Positions 17,250 to 24,600 of a DNA stretch of 64,000 nt are shown here, piece after piece. Position numbers and translations under genes: made by a program. The stretch comes from JBDIAG01 sp047974565. GTDB lineage: Bacteria; Actinomycetota; Actinomycetes; Actinomycetales; CAWJMD01. The notes beneath the pieces are model-generated. The model worked only from the letters and a program-made list of their open reading frames with translations. It ran no database searches and was not told the origin of the DNA. The stretch lies in assembly GCA_047974565.1 (NCBI GenBank), contig JBKECN010000086.1, positions 3,639 through 67,638 on the forward strand. The letters run 5' to 3'. The number at the start of each line of letters is the position of its first letter. Positions within the stretch are counted from its first letter, which is position 1.

Positions 17250-17562
17250 GATTGATGTCGCAGAGGGCTTCAAGCTGCTCGTCCGTGGGCTAGAAGATGA
17301 CGGCTCGGTCGCAAACGCCGACGTCGAACTCATCGATGCTTACGGTGCGCGCTGGTCAGCCACCGTGCTCACGGTTCCTGAGATCCAGCGGCTGATGCTT
17401 CGCTACCGTGACACCGGAGAATGCCTCGGTGGCGCTTACTTCCGGGTCGCCGACCTGTTGATCCTCGATGAGCCGAGCCTGCCGTCGTTGGTCGCGGTCA
17501 TCGAGGAGCTCGTTCGAACCGAGACCCACCGGTTCGAGCTCGCGCCGATCGAGGAGTTGTAA
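17239..17562 (+). CDS. Immunity protein for the HINT/ParE-like toxin
   Basis: 107 aa, starting 11 bp inside the toxin gene. Mixed alpha/beta, acidic, ending LAPIEEL. No signal peptide, as expected for a cytosolic immunity protein. Transcription meets the XRE regulator convergently 13 bp further on. Confidence 0.65.
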   Translation: MDREIDVAEGFKLLVRGLEDDGSVANADVELIDAYGARWSATVLTVPEIQRLMLRYRDTGECLGGAYFRVADLLILDEPSLPSLVAVIEELVRTETHRFELAPIEEL

Positions 17563-17575
17563 CGCGCCGGGCGTC

Positions 17576-17929
17576 CTAGCTTCCGCCGGCGAGGACCTTC
17601 AACCTGGTTTTGGTGACGAGGGCGTCGATGAAGCTGGTGACGAGGGCGAGGTCGTCTTCGCCGAGTTCGGAGACGGCGGTGATGCGGTTGCCGAGGGCGG
17701 CTTCGTCGGGGGTGCGTTGGGGCCGTTTGGGGGCGTCGTCGAGGAGGAGGTAGTCGGTGGTGACGTCGAAGACCTCGGAGAGCCGGACGATGACGTCGGC
17801 GCTGGGTGTGATGCGGCCGTTCTCATAGCGGCTGATCTGGGCGGCGTCGCCGCCGATCTTCGCCGCGAGCTCTGCCTGGGACCAGCCGTGCTCCTTGCGC
17901 AGCTCCAGGACGCGTTGACGAAGCGACAT
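17576..17929 (-). CDS. XRE-family transcriptional regulator
   Basis: 117 aa from the ATG at 17929, chosen because AAGGAGA lies 8 bp upstream; longer in-frame starts exist at 17974 and 18013. Residues 1-65 form a Cro/C1-type helix-turn-helix (WSQAELAAKIGGDAAQISRY, then ENGRITPSADVIVRLSEVF). The C-terminal about 45 residues are acidic. It is divergent from a primase stub at 18034/18082, an arrangement typical of the control region of integrative elements, so it most likely controlled that element rather than the toxins. It is the only intact regulator in the island. Confidence 0.85.
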   Translation of the reverse strand: MSLRQRVLELRKEHGWSQAELAAKIGGDAAQISRYENGRITPSADVIVRLSEVFDVTTDYLLLDDAPKRPQRTPDEAALGNRITAVSELGEDDLALVTSFIDALVTKTRLKVLAGGS

Positions 17930-18081
17930 GACCGGGTCTCCTTGTTCGTGCTGACGGAGCCATTCTGAGCCCATCGAGGCCACCTCGCTTGCGTGGTTGT
18001 TCCTGCTAGCCATGCCGACTATGCAATAGTGACATGGAAAGTTTGCAGGATCTGCACGGCAAGAAATCTCAGGAGGTGGGC

Positions 18082-18159
18082 GTGGCACGCATCCCTGATG
18101 CCGAACTGGCCCGGTTGAAGGCCGAGGTGAGCGTGCAGCGGCTGGTGGAGGGCTGCTAG
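18082..18159 (+). pseudogene. N-terminal stub of a CHC2-type primase-like gene
   Basis: GTG preceded by AGGAGG at 18071-18076 encodes ARIPDAELARLKAEVSVQRL and then stops after VEGC. The RIPDAELxRLKxEVSVQRL opening is characteristic of CHC2 zinc-finger primase-related proteins of actinobacterial mobile elements. An in-frame ATG at 18034 could be the true start. Homology ends at about 18158, and a toxin leader begins (frame reading APQTKTVVATGVAAK), so the primase body has been replaced by a toxin cassette. Confidence 0.55.
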
Positions 18160-18588
18160 GAGAAGCGGCTCCGCAGACCAAGACTGTGGTGGCTACCGGT
18201 GTTGCCGCAAAAGGTGCGGCGCACATGGACAGCTTCCTTGCGAGTGGTGCCAAAGTAAGTCACAGTCCGACCGCGACTGCGATTGGTGACGATGCGAACA
18301 CGTTGCAGAACTTTGCCAGGTCTAGGGGCGCTCCCGGCCATGACGTGATTGTCCATGGCGACACTGCGGGGAACTTCCGGGTGAACGGCAACATCACTCA
18401 TCCGCAGCAGATCGCGGACGCTATCCTCGAGACCCCCCACACGGCGGGGGCCTATTAACCTCGTGACGTGCCACGGTGCTTGCGGTGCAGCGCAAGAGCT
18501 GTCAGCCATCATGGGAGTACCCGTGAACGCGCTTCCAGGTTTGGTCGACCTGAGTCCAGCCAGCGGTCTCCTCCGGAGCTTGGGGTGA
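18160..18588 (+). pseudogene. Leaderless, frameshifted toxin cassette with VHG/TCHG motifs
   Basis: The frame from 18186 reads VVATGVAAKGAAHMD ... APGHDVIVHGD ... VNGNITHPQQIADAILE and stops at 18456-18458. Sense resumes in another frame, NLVTCHGACGAAQELSAI ... VDLSPASGLLRSLG, ending at 18586-18588, where it overlaps the immunity ATG. So a single shift near 18457 breaks an otherwise full toxin, and its signal peptide is also missing. The His (VIVHG) and Cys (TCHGAC) motifs suggest a His/Cys protease-like domain, but this is inference. Confidence 0.6.
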
Positions 18589-18980
18589 TGGCGGTGCAGC
18601 CGCTGGGCGTGTTTGGTCCCAGGAATCGAGCGGGCTTCGTTCTCGATCGGGCGGTACTTCTCGCCCAGCCCACCCTGGTTGAAGCTGCCCGTCACTCCGT
18701 GGCCGCTTACCTTCGGTCAGGCACTCTCGTGCTCGCGTTGATGGAGTACACCACGGACGTTGTCGGGGACGCCTTTGGAGTGCCTGGCGGCTCCGGGATC
18801 CAGACGGACGGCACCTACTACTGGCGCGTCGACGCAGCGGAGTACGTCGAGCACTACGGCGTAGGGTTGGACGAGGAGTTTCTCGCCTGGATGGAGCACC
18901 ACGCTTGGCGGGCTCCCACCGTGCCTCCCGCGGACCTTGCCGACATTGACGCCCAATTGTTCGAGCGGCTCCGCGCATGA
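18588..18980 (+). CDS. Immunity protein of the broken VHG/TCHG toxin
   Basis: 130 aa; ATG overlaps the reconstructed toxin stop (TGATG). Contains a central DTDGTYYWR-like strand (QTDGTYYWRVDAAEYVEHY) and an acidic C-terminus. Intact while its toxin is broken, as for the gene at 14859. Partner inferred from the overlap. Confidence 0.6.
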   Translation: MAVQPLGVFGPRNRAGFVLDRAVLLAQPTLVEAARHSVAAYLRSGTLVLALMEYTTDVVGDAFGVPGGSGIQTDGTYYWRVDAAEYVEHYGVGLDEEFLAWMEHHAWRAPTVPPADLADIDAQLFERLRA

Positions 18981-19082
18981 TCGCGGGGCAGGTGACTCGC
19001 CACCGTCTAGGCCTACGTCCGGTCGAAGCACACGGTGTCTGGCGAGTTGCGCGACCCGTCAAAGTCATACTTCTACGATTAA

Positions 19083-19280
19083 ACGGACCTTTTCCAACTC
19101 GCAGACGACGCCAGCGGCGTCCCCGCCGTGGTTCATAGGAATGGAAACTGTCTCCGTGTGTGTGATGCGGGACGTCCCATCGGGATCGACATTGAAACCA
19201 GCCTGCCCACGTCTACATACTCGGTGATCAGTGACCGCTACGGCGGTGTGATAACTATGCATCCGGGGCTTCCGAGATAG
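19083..19280 (+). pseudogene. C-terminal remnant of another toxin
   Basis: An open frame without a start encodes FQLADDASGVPAVVHRNGN ... RPIGIDIETSLPTSTYSVIS ... GVITMHPGLPR and stops at 19278. It has protein-like composition, ends seven bases before the next ATG as a toxin C-terminus would, and has no N-terminal half. I infer an eroded cassette; the toxin family is unknown. Confidence 0.4.
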
Positions 19281-19286
19281 GCGGCG

Positions 19287-19409
19287 ATGGTAACTACGGT
19301 CTATGTCCGAGACTTCCAGGGCAAGCTCTTGAAGAAAGGGGCAAGCGACATGGTAGGACTCCTGAGTTGGGTCACGTGCGCAGATCCGGTGGGGGGCGGA
19401 TTGCGCTGA
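19287..19409 (+). pseudogene. Truncated immunity-like ORF
   Basis: A 40-residue ORF (MVTTVYVRDFQGKLLKKGAS ... ) directly after the toxin remnant. Its start looks genuine but it ends within 60 bp of a transposase fragment, so it was probably cut by that insertion. No domain recognised. Confidence 0.35.
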
Positions 19410-19471
19410 CCTGCGGGGATGCGGCTTCTTGGTGTGTGGCTAAGGCACTAAATGGTGGGTAGGATCACGCG

Positions 19472-19861
19472 GTGGCGTGGGTTCGGCGGGTGCGGACTGC
19501 CTCGGGTGCCACAGCTGTGCAGATCGCCGAGTCTGTAGGGGGCCGGCGCCGGATCGTGAGGCATGTCGGCTCGGCGCGCGACGACGCCGACCTGGGTGTG
19601 CTGATGGAGGAGGCGCGGCGCCTGCTGGCGGATGATGGGCAAGGGGTGCTGGACCTGGGGCTGACGCCGATGGCGGCGAAGGCGGTGATGGTTGCCCCAT
19701 CTGGGCCGCGGGGATTGTTCGCGGACCCGGCGACACCTGCGCCGGCTCGGACGATGGTGGCGCGGTCGCGGGTGCTGAAGACGTCGTCGGGGCTGTTGTT
19801 CGAGGCATTGGCCGGGGTGTACGCCAGCCTCGGGTTCGACCAGCGATTATGCCGAGGTTTG
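19472..19861 (+). pseudogene. N-terminal fragment of an IS1634-like transposase
   Basis: GTG 19472 starts AWVRRVRTASGATAVQIAES, VGGRRRIVRHVGSARDDADL and LGVLMEEARRLLAD, the typical opening of IS1634/IS4-superfamily transposases. It continues to ASLGFDQ (about residue 125) and then falls into the inverted repeat at 19862. The DDE core is missing, so it is inactive. It sits between a toxin remnant and an integrase fragment. Confidence 0.7.
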
Positions 19862-19928
19862 CGTTAAGCCGAGGACTTGGGAGTGGGCCTGTGCCTGAAG
19901 GAGTCTGGTCGATTTCCTCGGCTTAACG
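19862..19928. repeat. 14-bp inverted repeat between transposase and integrase fragments
   Basis: CGTTAAGCCGAGGA (19862-19875) and TCCTCGGCTTAACG (19915-19928) are perfect inverses separated by 39 bp. The left arm touches the end of the transposase homology, and the right arm lies 8 bp from the integrase stop. It may be a terminator for the integrase, an end of an element or part of an attachment site. Confidence 0.6.
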
Positions 19929-19935
19929 ATGGGTG

Positions 19936-20234
19936 CTACTTGAGGTCGTAGAGCGCGTGGAGGGCCTCCTGGGTCAGTGGTGGCGCGGGTGCGGTGGTGA
20001 CGGCGGGGGTAGCGGCGTTGACCGCGGCTCGCGTCATGTCGAGGGTCGCGAACGCGTAGAACGCGGTGGTGGTGGAGGTGTTCTCGTGGCCGAGTAGTCG
20101 CATGATGATCGGTAGTGGGATGCCGTGCTGGTAGAGGTCCATGGCCTTGGTCTTGCGCAGCAGGTGGCGGTGGATCTTCGCCGGGATGCTGGGACATCTC
20201 GGGCGGGCGGTATCCGCGGCGGCCTTTAGGACGG
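19936..20234 (-). pseudogene. C-terminal fragment of a tyrosine recombinase
   Basis: On the minus strand about 99 residues read ARPRCPSIPAKIHRHLLRKT, KAMDLYQHGIPLPIIMRLLG, HENTSTTTAFYAFATLD. The H-x-x-R (HLLR), LLGHENTSTT and the Tyr in TAFYAF are the catalytic box of XerD-like integrases. The N-terminal two thirds are absent: homology stops at 20234, exactly where the 68-bp RHS junction repeat begins. This shows that the toxin module landed in, or was joined to, an integrase gene. Confidence 0.75.
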
Positions 20235-20302
20235 CAGCACCATCACCCGCACCCTACGACCCAAACCCCGACCAGCCACCACCAACACCGCCGCAAACGG
20301 CG
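20235..20302 (+). repeat. 68-bp toxin-junction repeat, copy B (orphan cassette)
   Basis: Identical to 13346-13413 in the RHS gene and in the same frame relative to the downstream toxin. It lies at the precise 5' edge of the orphan HINT-toxin module, next to a truncated integrase. Confidence 0.9.
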
Positions 20303-21003
20303 GCACCCGTTTGCTGGATGACGTCGCGGAGTCCGCGGCAAAGGCGTGCTCGTTCTCCGGGGCCACGCTTGTGCTCATGGCTGATGGGTCGAAGAAGCCC
20401 ATCGACCAGGTCCAAGTTGGCGATGAGGTGCTCGCCACCGACCCTGAGACCGGCGAACAGGCCGCCAAGAAGGTTCAGCAAGTCTTCGTCCACGACGATG
20501 CCCTGACCGACCTGCAGCTGGTCGACGGGACCGTCCTGACCACCACCGAGGACCACCCCTATTGGTCCGTCGACGATCGACGCTTCGAACGCGCCGACGA
20601 ACTCGCCGCCAGCGAGCGGGTGCTCGGTACCGACGGGCGCACGGTCGAGGTATCCGGCCTCCAGCTTGCGACAACGCACGAAGGACGGGCGTACAACCTG
20701 AGCGTGGAAGGTATCCACACCTACCACGTCGGTGACAACGAGGTCATCGTTCACAATGCCTGCGGACCCACGCTGATCTACGAGGCAAACCCCAAGCACG
20801 GTCCAGTGTCTCGCCCGGGGCCACGGGGCGAGATCAGTCGAGCGCCTCGCGGAGACTGTCAAGCTAGGCTCGAGTGCTCAGTTCAAGTAGGCCCCAGGCT
20901 GCGCGAAGGAGTGGAGCCCGAAACGGGACTCAAGGTCGTATTCCGTCAGCATCGCGAGTTTGAGGGAACGGAGTGGTGGCATGGCTACGTCCCCGGCGGG
21001 TGA
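20236..21003 (+). CDS. Orphan RHS toxin tip: junction, HINT and Ntox17-like toxin (no start)
   Basis: Open frame of 255 codons beginning with the RHS linker (STITRTLRPKPRPATT), with no plausible start or signal peptide before it; the first ATG-like start is the TTG at 20311. The HINT domain runs from ACSFSGATLVLMADGSKKP through TTEDHPYW to VHNAC. The toxin begins LIYEANPKHGPVSRPGPRGE and ends EWWHGYVPGG, resembling the NPKHGP-containing polymorphic toxin type 17 group (tentative). It is most simply read as a silent donor module that becomes active when recombined onto the RHS gene. Confidence 0.75.
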   Translation, partial: STITRTLRPKPRPATTNTAANGGTRLLDDVAESAAKACSFSGATLVLMADGSKKPIDQVQVGDEVLATDPETGEQAAKKVQQVFVHDDALTDLQLVDGTVLTTTEDHPYWSVDDRRFERADELAASERVLGTDGRTVEVSGLQLATTHEGRAYNLSVEGIHTYHVGDNEVIVHNACGPTLIYEANPKHGPVSRPGPRGEISRAPRGDCQARLECSVQVGPRLREGVEPETGLKVVFRQHREFEGTEWWHGYVPGG

Positions 21004-21373
21004 ATGGTCGCCGGTATTCCCTGGGGACACACCTCCTCATTGGGCCGCTCTCGTGTCCACCTCGATGGGAGTGCTGCTGCTCCGTGACGCACTCTCCCCC
21101 CAATCTGCGGATGAATGGCTTCACCTTTGGTTCTGTCACTTCACCCCTGGCGTCGCCGACCGCGGGGAAGCGAGTTACCTGTATGTCGGCTTGAGCGATC
21201 GGTATTGGGTCACGGCCGCCGACGGACTTAAGCGTTCAAGCGCTGTCATCGGAGTCGGCACAGGAGCGCACTTTGGTGAACCACCGGATGCGGTCGCGTC
21301 CACTGTCGAGCGGATCTTGGAGTGTTTCTGCCGAGGTTCAACAGATACAACACAACCTGGCGATTTCGGCTGA
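20981..21373 (+). CDS. Immunity protein for the orphan HINT-toxin module
   Basis: 130 aa; starts 23 bp inside the end of the toxin frame. Aromatic-rich (EWLHLWFCHFTPG, YLYVGLSDRYWV). Being intact, it could already protect the cell against this toxin before any swap. Its stop overlaps the next toxin start. Confidence 0.65.
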   Translation: MATSPAGEWSPVFPGDTPPHWAALVSTSMGVLLLRDALSPQSADEWLHLWFCHFTPGVADRGEASYLYVGLSDRYWVTAADGLKRSSAVIGVGTGAHFGEPPDAVASTVERILECFCRGSTDTTQPGDFG

Positions 21374-22155
21374 TGAACAGATGGTTGGCGGGTCTGCCTG
21401 AATCGCGCGGGGACATCTTGGTTCGGCGCCTCGTCGTGTTCTTCGTTGCTCTTCTCACTGCATGCCTGGGGGTCGTCCAGTCTGCTGTTGCTTCGCCTCG
21501 CATGACGTCGGTGGTTGTCGCCTATACCTACGATGCGCATTTCTACTCGACGGCGCTGACCAGCGGCATCGCCGAGCGTGGCCCGCCCACTGCCTGTGTC
21601 GGTGTGGGCGCGGTCGAGGTCGCCTCGGGGTCCCGCGGACCCGCCACGCTGTCACCCATCGCGCCAGTTGTGGCTTGCACTACCTACGACCACGGAGCAC
21701 GCTCTGCTCAGTTCAACAACCGCGTCGCCAGGACCGGCTTGGCCATCGAAGCTCTCCAGGGAGTGCTGAGCCATGTTCCTCGCTTTAGTATTGCCGCAGA
21801 AGGCGCGCCGGCCCGTTTCATAGCGGATAGCGGCGGAACTACCGTCGACCGATCGTCGATGGGGACCTCTATCAACGCTGCTCGCCAGTCACGACATCTG
21901 GTTGGCGCTTCGAACGGAGGCGGCTACTTGAACTCCATCGACGACGCCCAGGCGGTGCTGAACGCCTTCTATGACGGAAGCGCTGCCGTCCTTGGCACCA
22001 CTCGCTCTGGGAACATTGTGGTGAGAGTCCCCTCAGTTACTGGCTTCAACAACAACATCGCCAAGGGTTATCTGGACCAACCCACGAACATCTTCTTCAT
22101 CAAGGGGCCAAGCAAGGTGAGTGTTGTTCCCGGGAGCCCGTCATGGACGCCGTGA
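21373..22155 (+). CDS. Secreted polymorphic toxin, unknown C-terminal family
   Basis: 260 aa. A long basic N-region precedes the signal helix (LVVFFVALLTACLGVVQSAVA). The leader is family 1 (VVAYTYDAHF, GIAERGPP). The junction is a variant I-A-A-E at 140-143. The toxin reads ARFIADSGGTTVDRSSMG, GGYLNSIDDAQAVLNAFYDG, FNNNIAKGYLDQPTNIFFIK and ends VVPGSPSWTP, a recurrent actinobacterial toxin-tip pattern whose activity I cannot name. No HINT. The immunity gene overlaps its last 13 bp. Confidence 0.75.
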   Translation: MNRWLAGLPESRGDILVRRLVVFFVALLTACLGVVQSAVASPRMTSVVVAYTYDAHFYSTALTSGIAERGPPTACVGVGAVEVASGSRGPATLSPIAPVVACTTYDHGARSAQFNNRVARTGLAIEALQGVLSHVPRFSIAAEGAPARFIADSGGTTVDRSSMGTSINAARQSRHLVGASNGGGYLNSIDDAQAVLNAFYDGSAAVLGTTRSGNIVVRVPSVTGFNNNIAKGYLDQPTNIFFIKGPSKVSVVPGSPSWTP

Positions 22156-22490
22156 GTCCGCCGTTCGTGCAGCCTGCCCTCGCATGGGAGAACTACGTTG
22201 TAGTGCAGGTAGTACAGGCCCTGCTGGGACTGGTAGCAGGGGATGTGCTGGCCCTATCTGCTGAGATCTCTCGCGATGGCGTGGTTCTCCACTTCGAATC
22301 TGTGAAGGTAACCGATGAGGTGCGTGCAGATGCTCAGGAGGCATGCTTCGAGCTAGACGTTCTCCTCGATGGGCAGGTCGCTGTCTCAGCACAGTGTCAT
22401 GAGGGCTTGAGCCAACCGTGGCCGTCTCCAGGGCGGCGACCCATCTACCTGCGGAAGGATGCCTGCCCTTCAGGGGCTCCAGATGCCTGA
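22143..22490 (+). CDS. Immunity protein for the toxin at 21373
   Basis: 115 aa, starting 13 bp before the toxin stop. Acidic, with a predicted helix (VVQVVQALLGLVAGDVLALS). Three bases after its stop the next V-A-A-K junction occurs without any leader, showing that the following cassette lost its 5' half by a join at this point. Confidence 0.65.
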   Translation: MDAVSPPFVQPALAWENYVVVQVVQALLGLVAGDVLALSAEISRDGVVLHFESVKVTDEVRADAQEACFELDVLLDGQVAVSAQCHEGLSQPWPSPGRRPIYLRKDACPSGAPDA

Positions 22491-22493
22491 TTC

Positions 22494-22644
22494 GTTGCCG
22501 CAAAGACACTAACGACCCTTGAGCAAGGGGCCGCCAAGGTGCCGAAGTCATGGGGCGCCGGCCTCGCGAACAAGAAGGGTGTCGGAACGAGGTGGACGGA
22601 CCCGGCGAACGAGGGAAACGGAATCCGCATCGATCAAGCCGCAC
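22494..22644 (+). pseudogene. Leaderless and 3'-truncated toxin fragment
   Basis: Begins at GTTGCCGCAAAG (V-A-A-K) and reads TLTTLEQGAAKVPKSWGAGL ... GVGTRWTDPANEGNGIRIDQ before similarity-like sense is lost. The W-TDPxNxGNxIRI pattern occurs in known polymorphic toxin tips, which normally continue with a catalytic half that is absent here. No start, no immunity gene. Confidence 0.5.
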
Positions 22645-22761
22645 GACAGGACCTGACCAGCCACCCGACGCGTACTCATCCTCGACCCTCCTCTCGTCGC
22701 GGCTCACGCACGAAAAACGTGTCACTGACGATATTGCCACACGTCTTGCACTCCCGGACGT

Positions 22762-23277
22762 ATGCCTATCGTTGTGACGACAAGAAGCGAGCAGGTTCCA
22801 ACCGGGAGGGTGGACGTGGGCGAGCAGCCACACGCAGCTAAAGAAGAGCCGCCGGCAGGTCGGAAACGGGCCGCTCCCCGCGCCCCCGGGCAGACGGTCG
22901 AGTGCGGCTGGTGCGGCACTCAGGTGCCGGTGCCGGCCCGCGGCCGGGTCCCGAAATGGTGCACCCCGGCGTGTCGGCACCGGGCCTGGGAACAAGCCCG
23001 AGCAGCCGCCTCCGGCCGGTCCCCAGTACAGGTCGTCGACCGTCAGGTCGAGACCGTGAAGACCGTCACCGTCATCCAGCACCACACCACGGAAGTCCCC
23101 GTGGCGTCGCGGCCGGGCACCGTCCCCGAGTTCGTCGACGTCCTGACTGACCTCACCTGACGCCTCGACTCGGGCCGCGTGTATGACCGCGACCTGCCCA
23201 CCCTCACCGCGGCCGTGCGGGACCTGGTGGAGGCCCTGTCACGCCGCGAGAAGACCACCAACCGACCCCGGTGGTGA
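22762..23277 (+). pseudogene. Zn-ribbon mobile-element protein with internal UGA
   Basis: ATG 22762 (or GTG 22813) opens a protein with ECGWCGTQVPVPARGRVPKW, CTPACRHRAWEQ, a four-cysteine Zn ribbon. The frame ends at TGA 23158-23160, but the same frame continues with convincing sense, RLDSGRVYDRDLPTLTAAVR ... LSRREKTTNRPRW, to 23277. A CGA to TGA change would restore a 171-residue protein; the context UGA-C is also one that permits readthrough. Function unknown; such proteins are usual in actinobacterial integrative elements. Its 3' end is duplicated at 14139-14288. Confidence 0.6.
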
Positions 23278-23370
23278 GGCCCGTGTCCAACCAGACGGGG
23301 GCGGCATGCAGCCGCGATACTGAGCCCAGGACGCGGCCGTTTCCCCCGAGAACTCCTGGTGGGCATCACG

Positions 23371-23670
23371 ATGAGCGATCATGCACCGGCTCCAAGCGAG
23401 TACGAGCGATGGTTCGATGCGTATGAGGTCGCCTTCGCCTCTCGCGGTGCCACCGAGGGGATGTCCTGCCCGCATTGCGGTGCCGTGGATCTCACGCTCA
23501 AGTTTCTTGCGGTGGGCACCGTCGGCGACTCGACTCCAGTCATGCCGGCTCTGTGGTGCTCCACGTGCCGGCACGGTTTGGCGCCAGCTCGGGCGTTGTT
23601 ACCTGATTGGGCTCAGGCTGTTTCGAACGGGGATCCTGCAGTCCCGGACTACACGATCGTGACCGACTGA
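23371..23670 (+). CDS. Small zinc-ribbon-like protein, possible orphan immunity protein
   Basis: 99 aa; CPHCG (about 30-34) and CSTCRHG form a four-Cys pair. It begins MSDHAPAPSEYERWFDAYEV. There is no toxin gene directly upstream and it precedes a toxin leader by 10 bp, which fits an immunity gene whose toxin was lost. A structural Zn-binding protein of other function is possible. Confidence 0.5.
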   Translation: MSDHAPAPSEYERWFDAYEVAFASRGATEGMSCPHCGAVDLTLKFLAVGTVGDSTPVMPALWCSTCRHGLAPARALLPDWAQAVSNGDPAVPDYTIVTD

Positions 23671-23680
23671 TGGCAATGTG

Positions 23681-24265
23681 ATGAGCAACCCGATGACAGG
23701 CTCGTCGAGCGTAGGGTGGTGGCGATTTCTTCTAGCCGCCATAGCCGCTGCTGTCGCGGTGCTGCTCGGCGCCGGAACCGCGTCCGCCGCGACCCTGCCT
23801 GAGCTCGAAACTCGCGTCGGGGCCTCAACCCCCGCCACGGTGGTTGTCGTCGGACCGCATGAGTGCATCACCGCAGGTCAACGGTGGGGTCACGCGCCTC
23901 CGCAGGACGAAACAACGGTGGGTCGCGGTGTTGCCGCAAAGGGCGGCGACGACCTGGTGGACGTATGGCGAGTGGTCGGACCAGACGAGGCCGCACAGGT
24001 CGGCAAGACCGGGTCGTACCAAGTACAACTGGGCGGCGAGGGCAAGTACTTCTTCCCGACTCGCAAGCAGGCGGAGAACCTCGGCCAGATGTACACCAAG
24101 CAAGGTTGGGGCGGGCAACAGACACTTACTAGGGGTCAAGCGCCCCGGTCAGTGATCGATCGTGCTGAACCTGTCAACGCGGGGACTGAGGGTCCAGGCT
24201 GGTTCGTACGGTCTCCGGACATACCCTCGATCTGCAATGTGACCTGTGTCGGACCGGTGGGCTGA
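23681..24265 (+). CDS. Secreted toxin with family-2 leader, possible ADP-ribosyltransferase-like tip
   Basis: 194 aa from the ATG (a GTG three bases upstream also fits). Signal peptide GWWRFLLAAIAAAVAVLLGA to TASA; leader PELETRVGAST ... AGQRWGHAPPQ; junction V-A-A-K at 84-87. The toxin starts VWRVVGPDEAAQVGKTGSYQ, then GKYFFPTRKQAENLGQMYTK and ends ICNVTCVGPVG. The YRVV ... KYF-PT-x-AE pattern is seen in ART-like toxin tips, but I cannot place the catalytic Glu, so this is tentative. The leader is nearly identical to that of the broken cassette at 14289. Confidence 0.7.
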   Translation: MSNPMTGSSSVGWWRFLLAAIAAAVAVLLGAGTASAATLPELETRVGASTPATVVVVGPHECITAGQRWGHAPPQDETTVGRGVAAKGGDDLVDVWRVVGPDEAAQVGKTGSYQVQLGGEGKYFFPTRKQAENLGQMYTKQGWGGQQTLTRGQAPRSVIDRAEPVNAGTEGPGWFVRSPDIPSICNVTCVGPVG

Positions 24266-24600
24266 TGGTGACCTACAAAGTCTCGGCTCACGTCACGTTC
24301 GCGTCCTCGGACATGGGCGGACTTCAGGCCGCGATGATCAACCCCACGCCGTCGCTCATTCTGCTGTTCGCCACACTCGACCAAGAACCGGGTGCTTCTG
24401 AGGCAGATCAACAACTAGGGGCACTGTTGGACGTGGGCCAGACGGCAGTTCAGCCGGGCTGGGTAGGCCCGGCGACGCTGTCCTTCTGGTCGGACCTGGG
24501 CCGCATCTATGCGACAGCTGGCAGCCGGTTTCGTCTGTGGTACGCGGGCCGCGTCGTGGGCGATGGATACGTCATCGAGGAACTCCACGAATGCGCGTAG
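24265..24600 (+). CDS. Immunity protein for the toxin at 23681
   Basis: 111 aa, TGATG overlap with the toxin stop. Beta-rich start (MVTYKVSAHVTFASS) and a W-rich C-terminus (FRLWYAGRVVGDGYVIEEL). The next toxin begins 10 bp before its stop. Confidence 0.65.
   Translation: MVTYKVSAHVTFASSDMGGLQAAMINPTPSLILLFATLDQEPGASEADQQLGALLDVGQTAVQPGWVGPATLSFWSDLGRIYATAGSRFRLWYAGRVVGDGYVIEELHECA

Noticed and set aside
19847..20197. Alternative minus-strand ORF over the integrase fragment
   Set aside because: The frame ending at 19936 carries the recombinase catalytic box; the other is its shadow.
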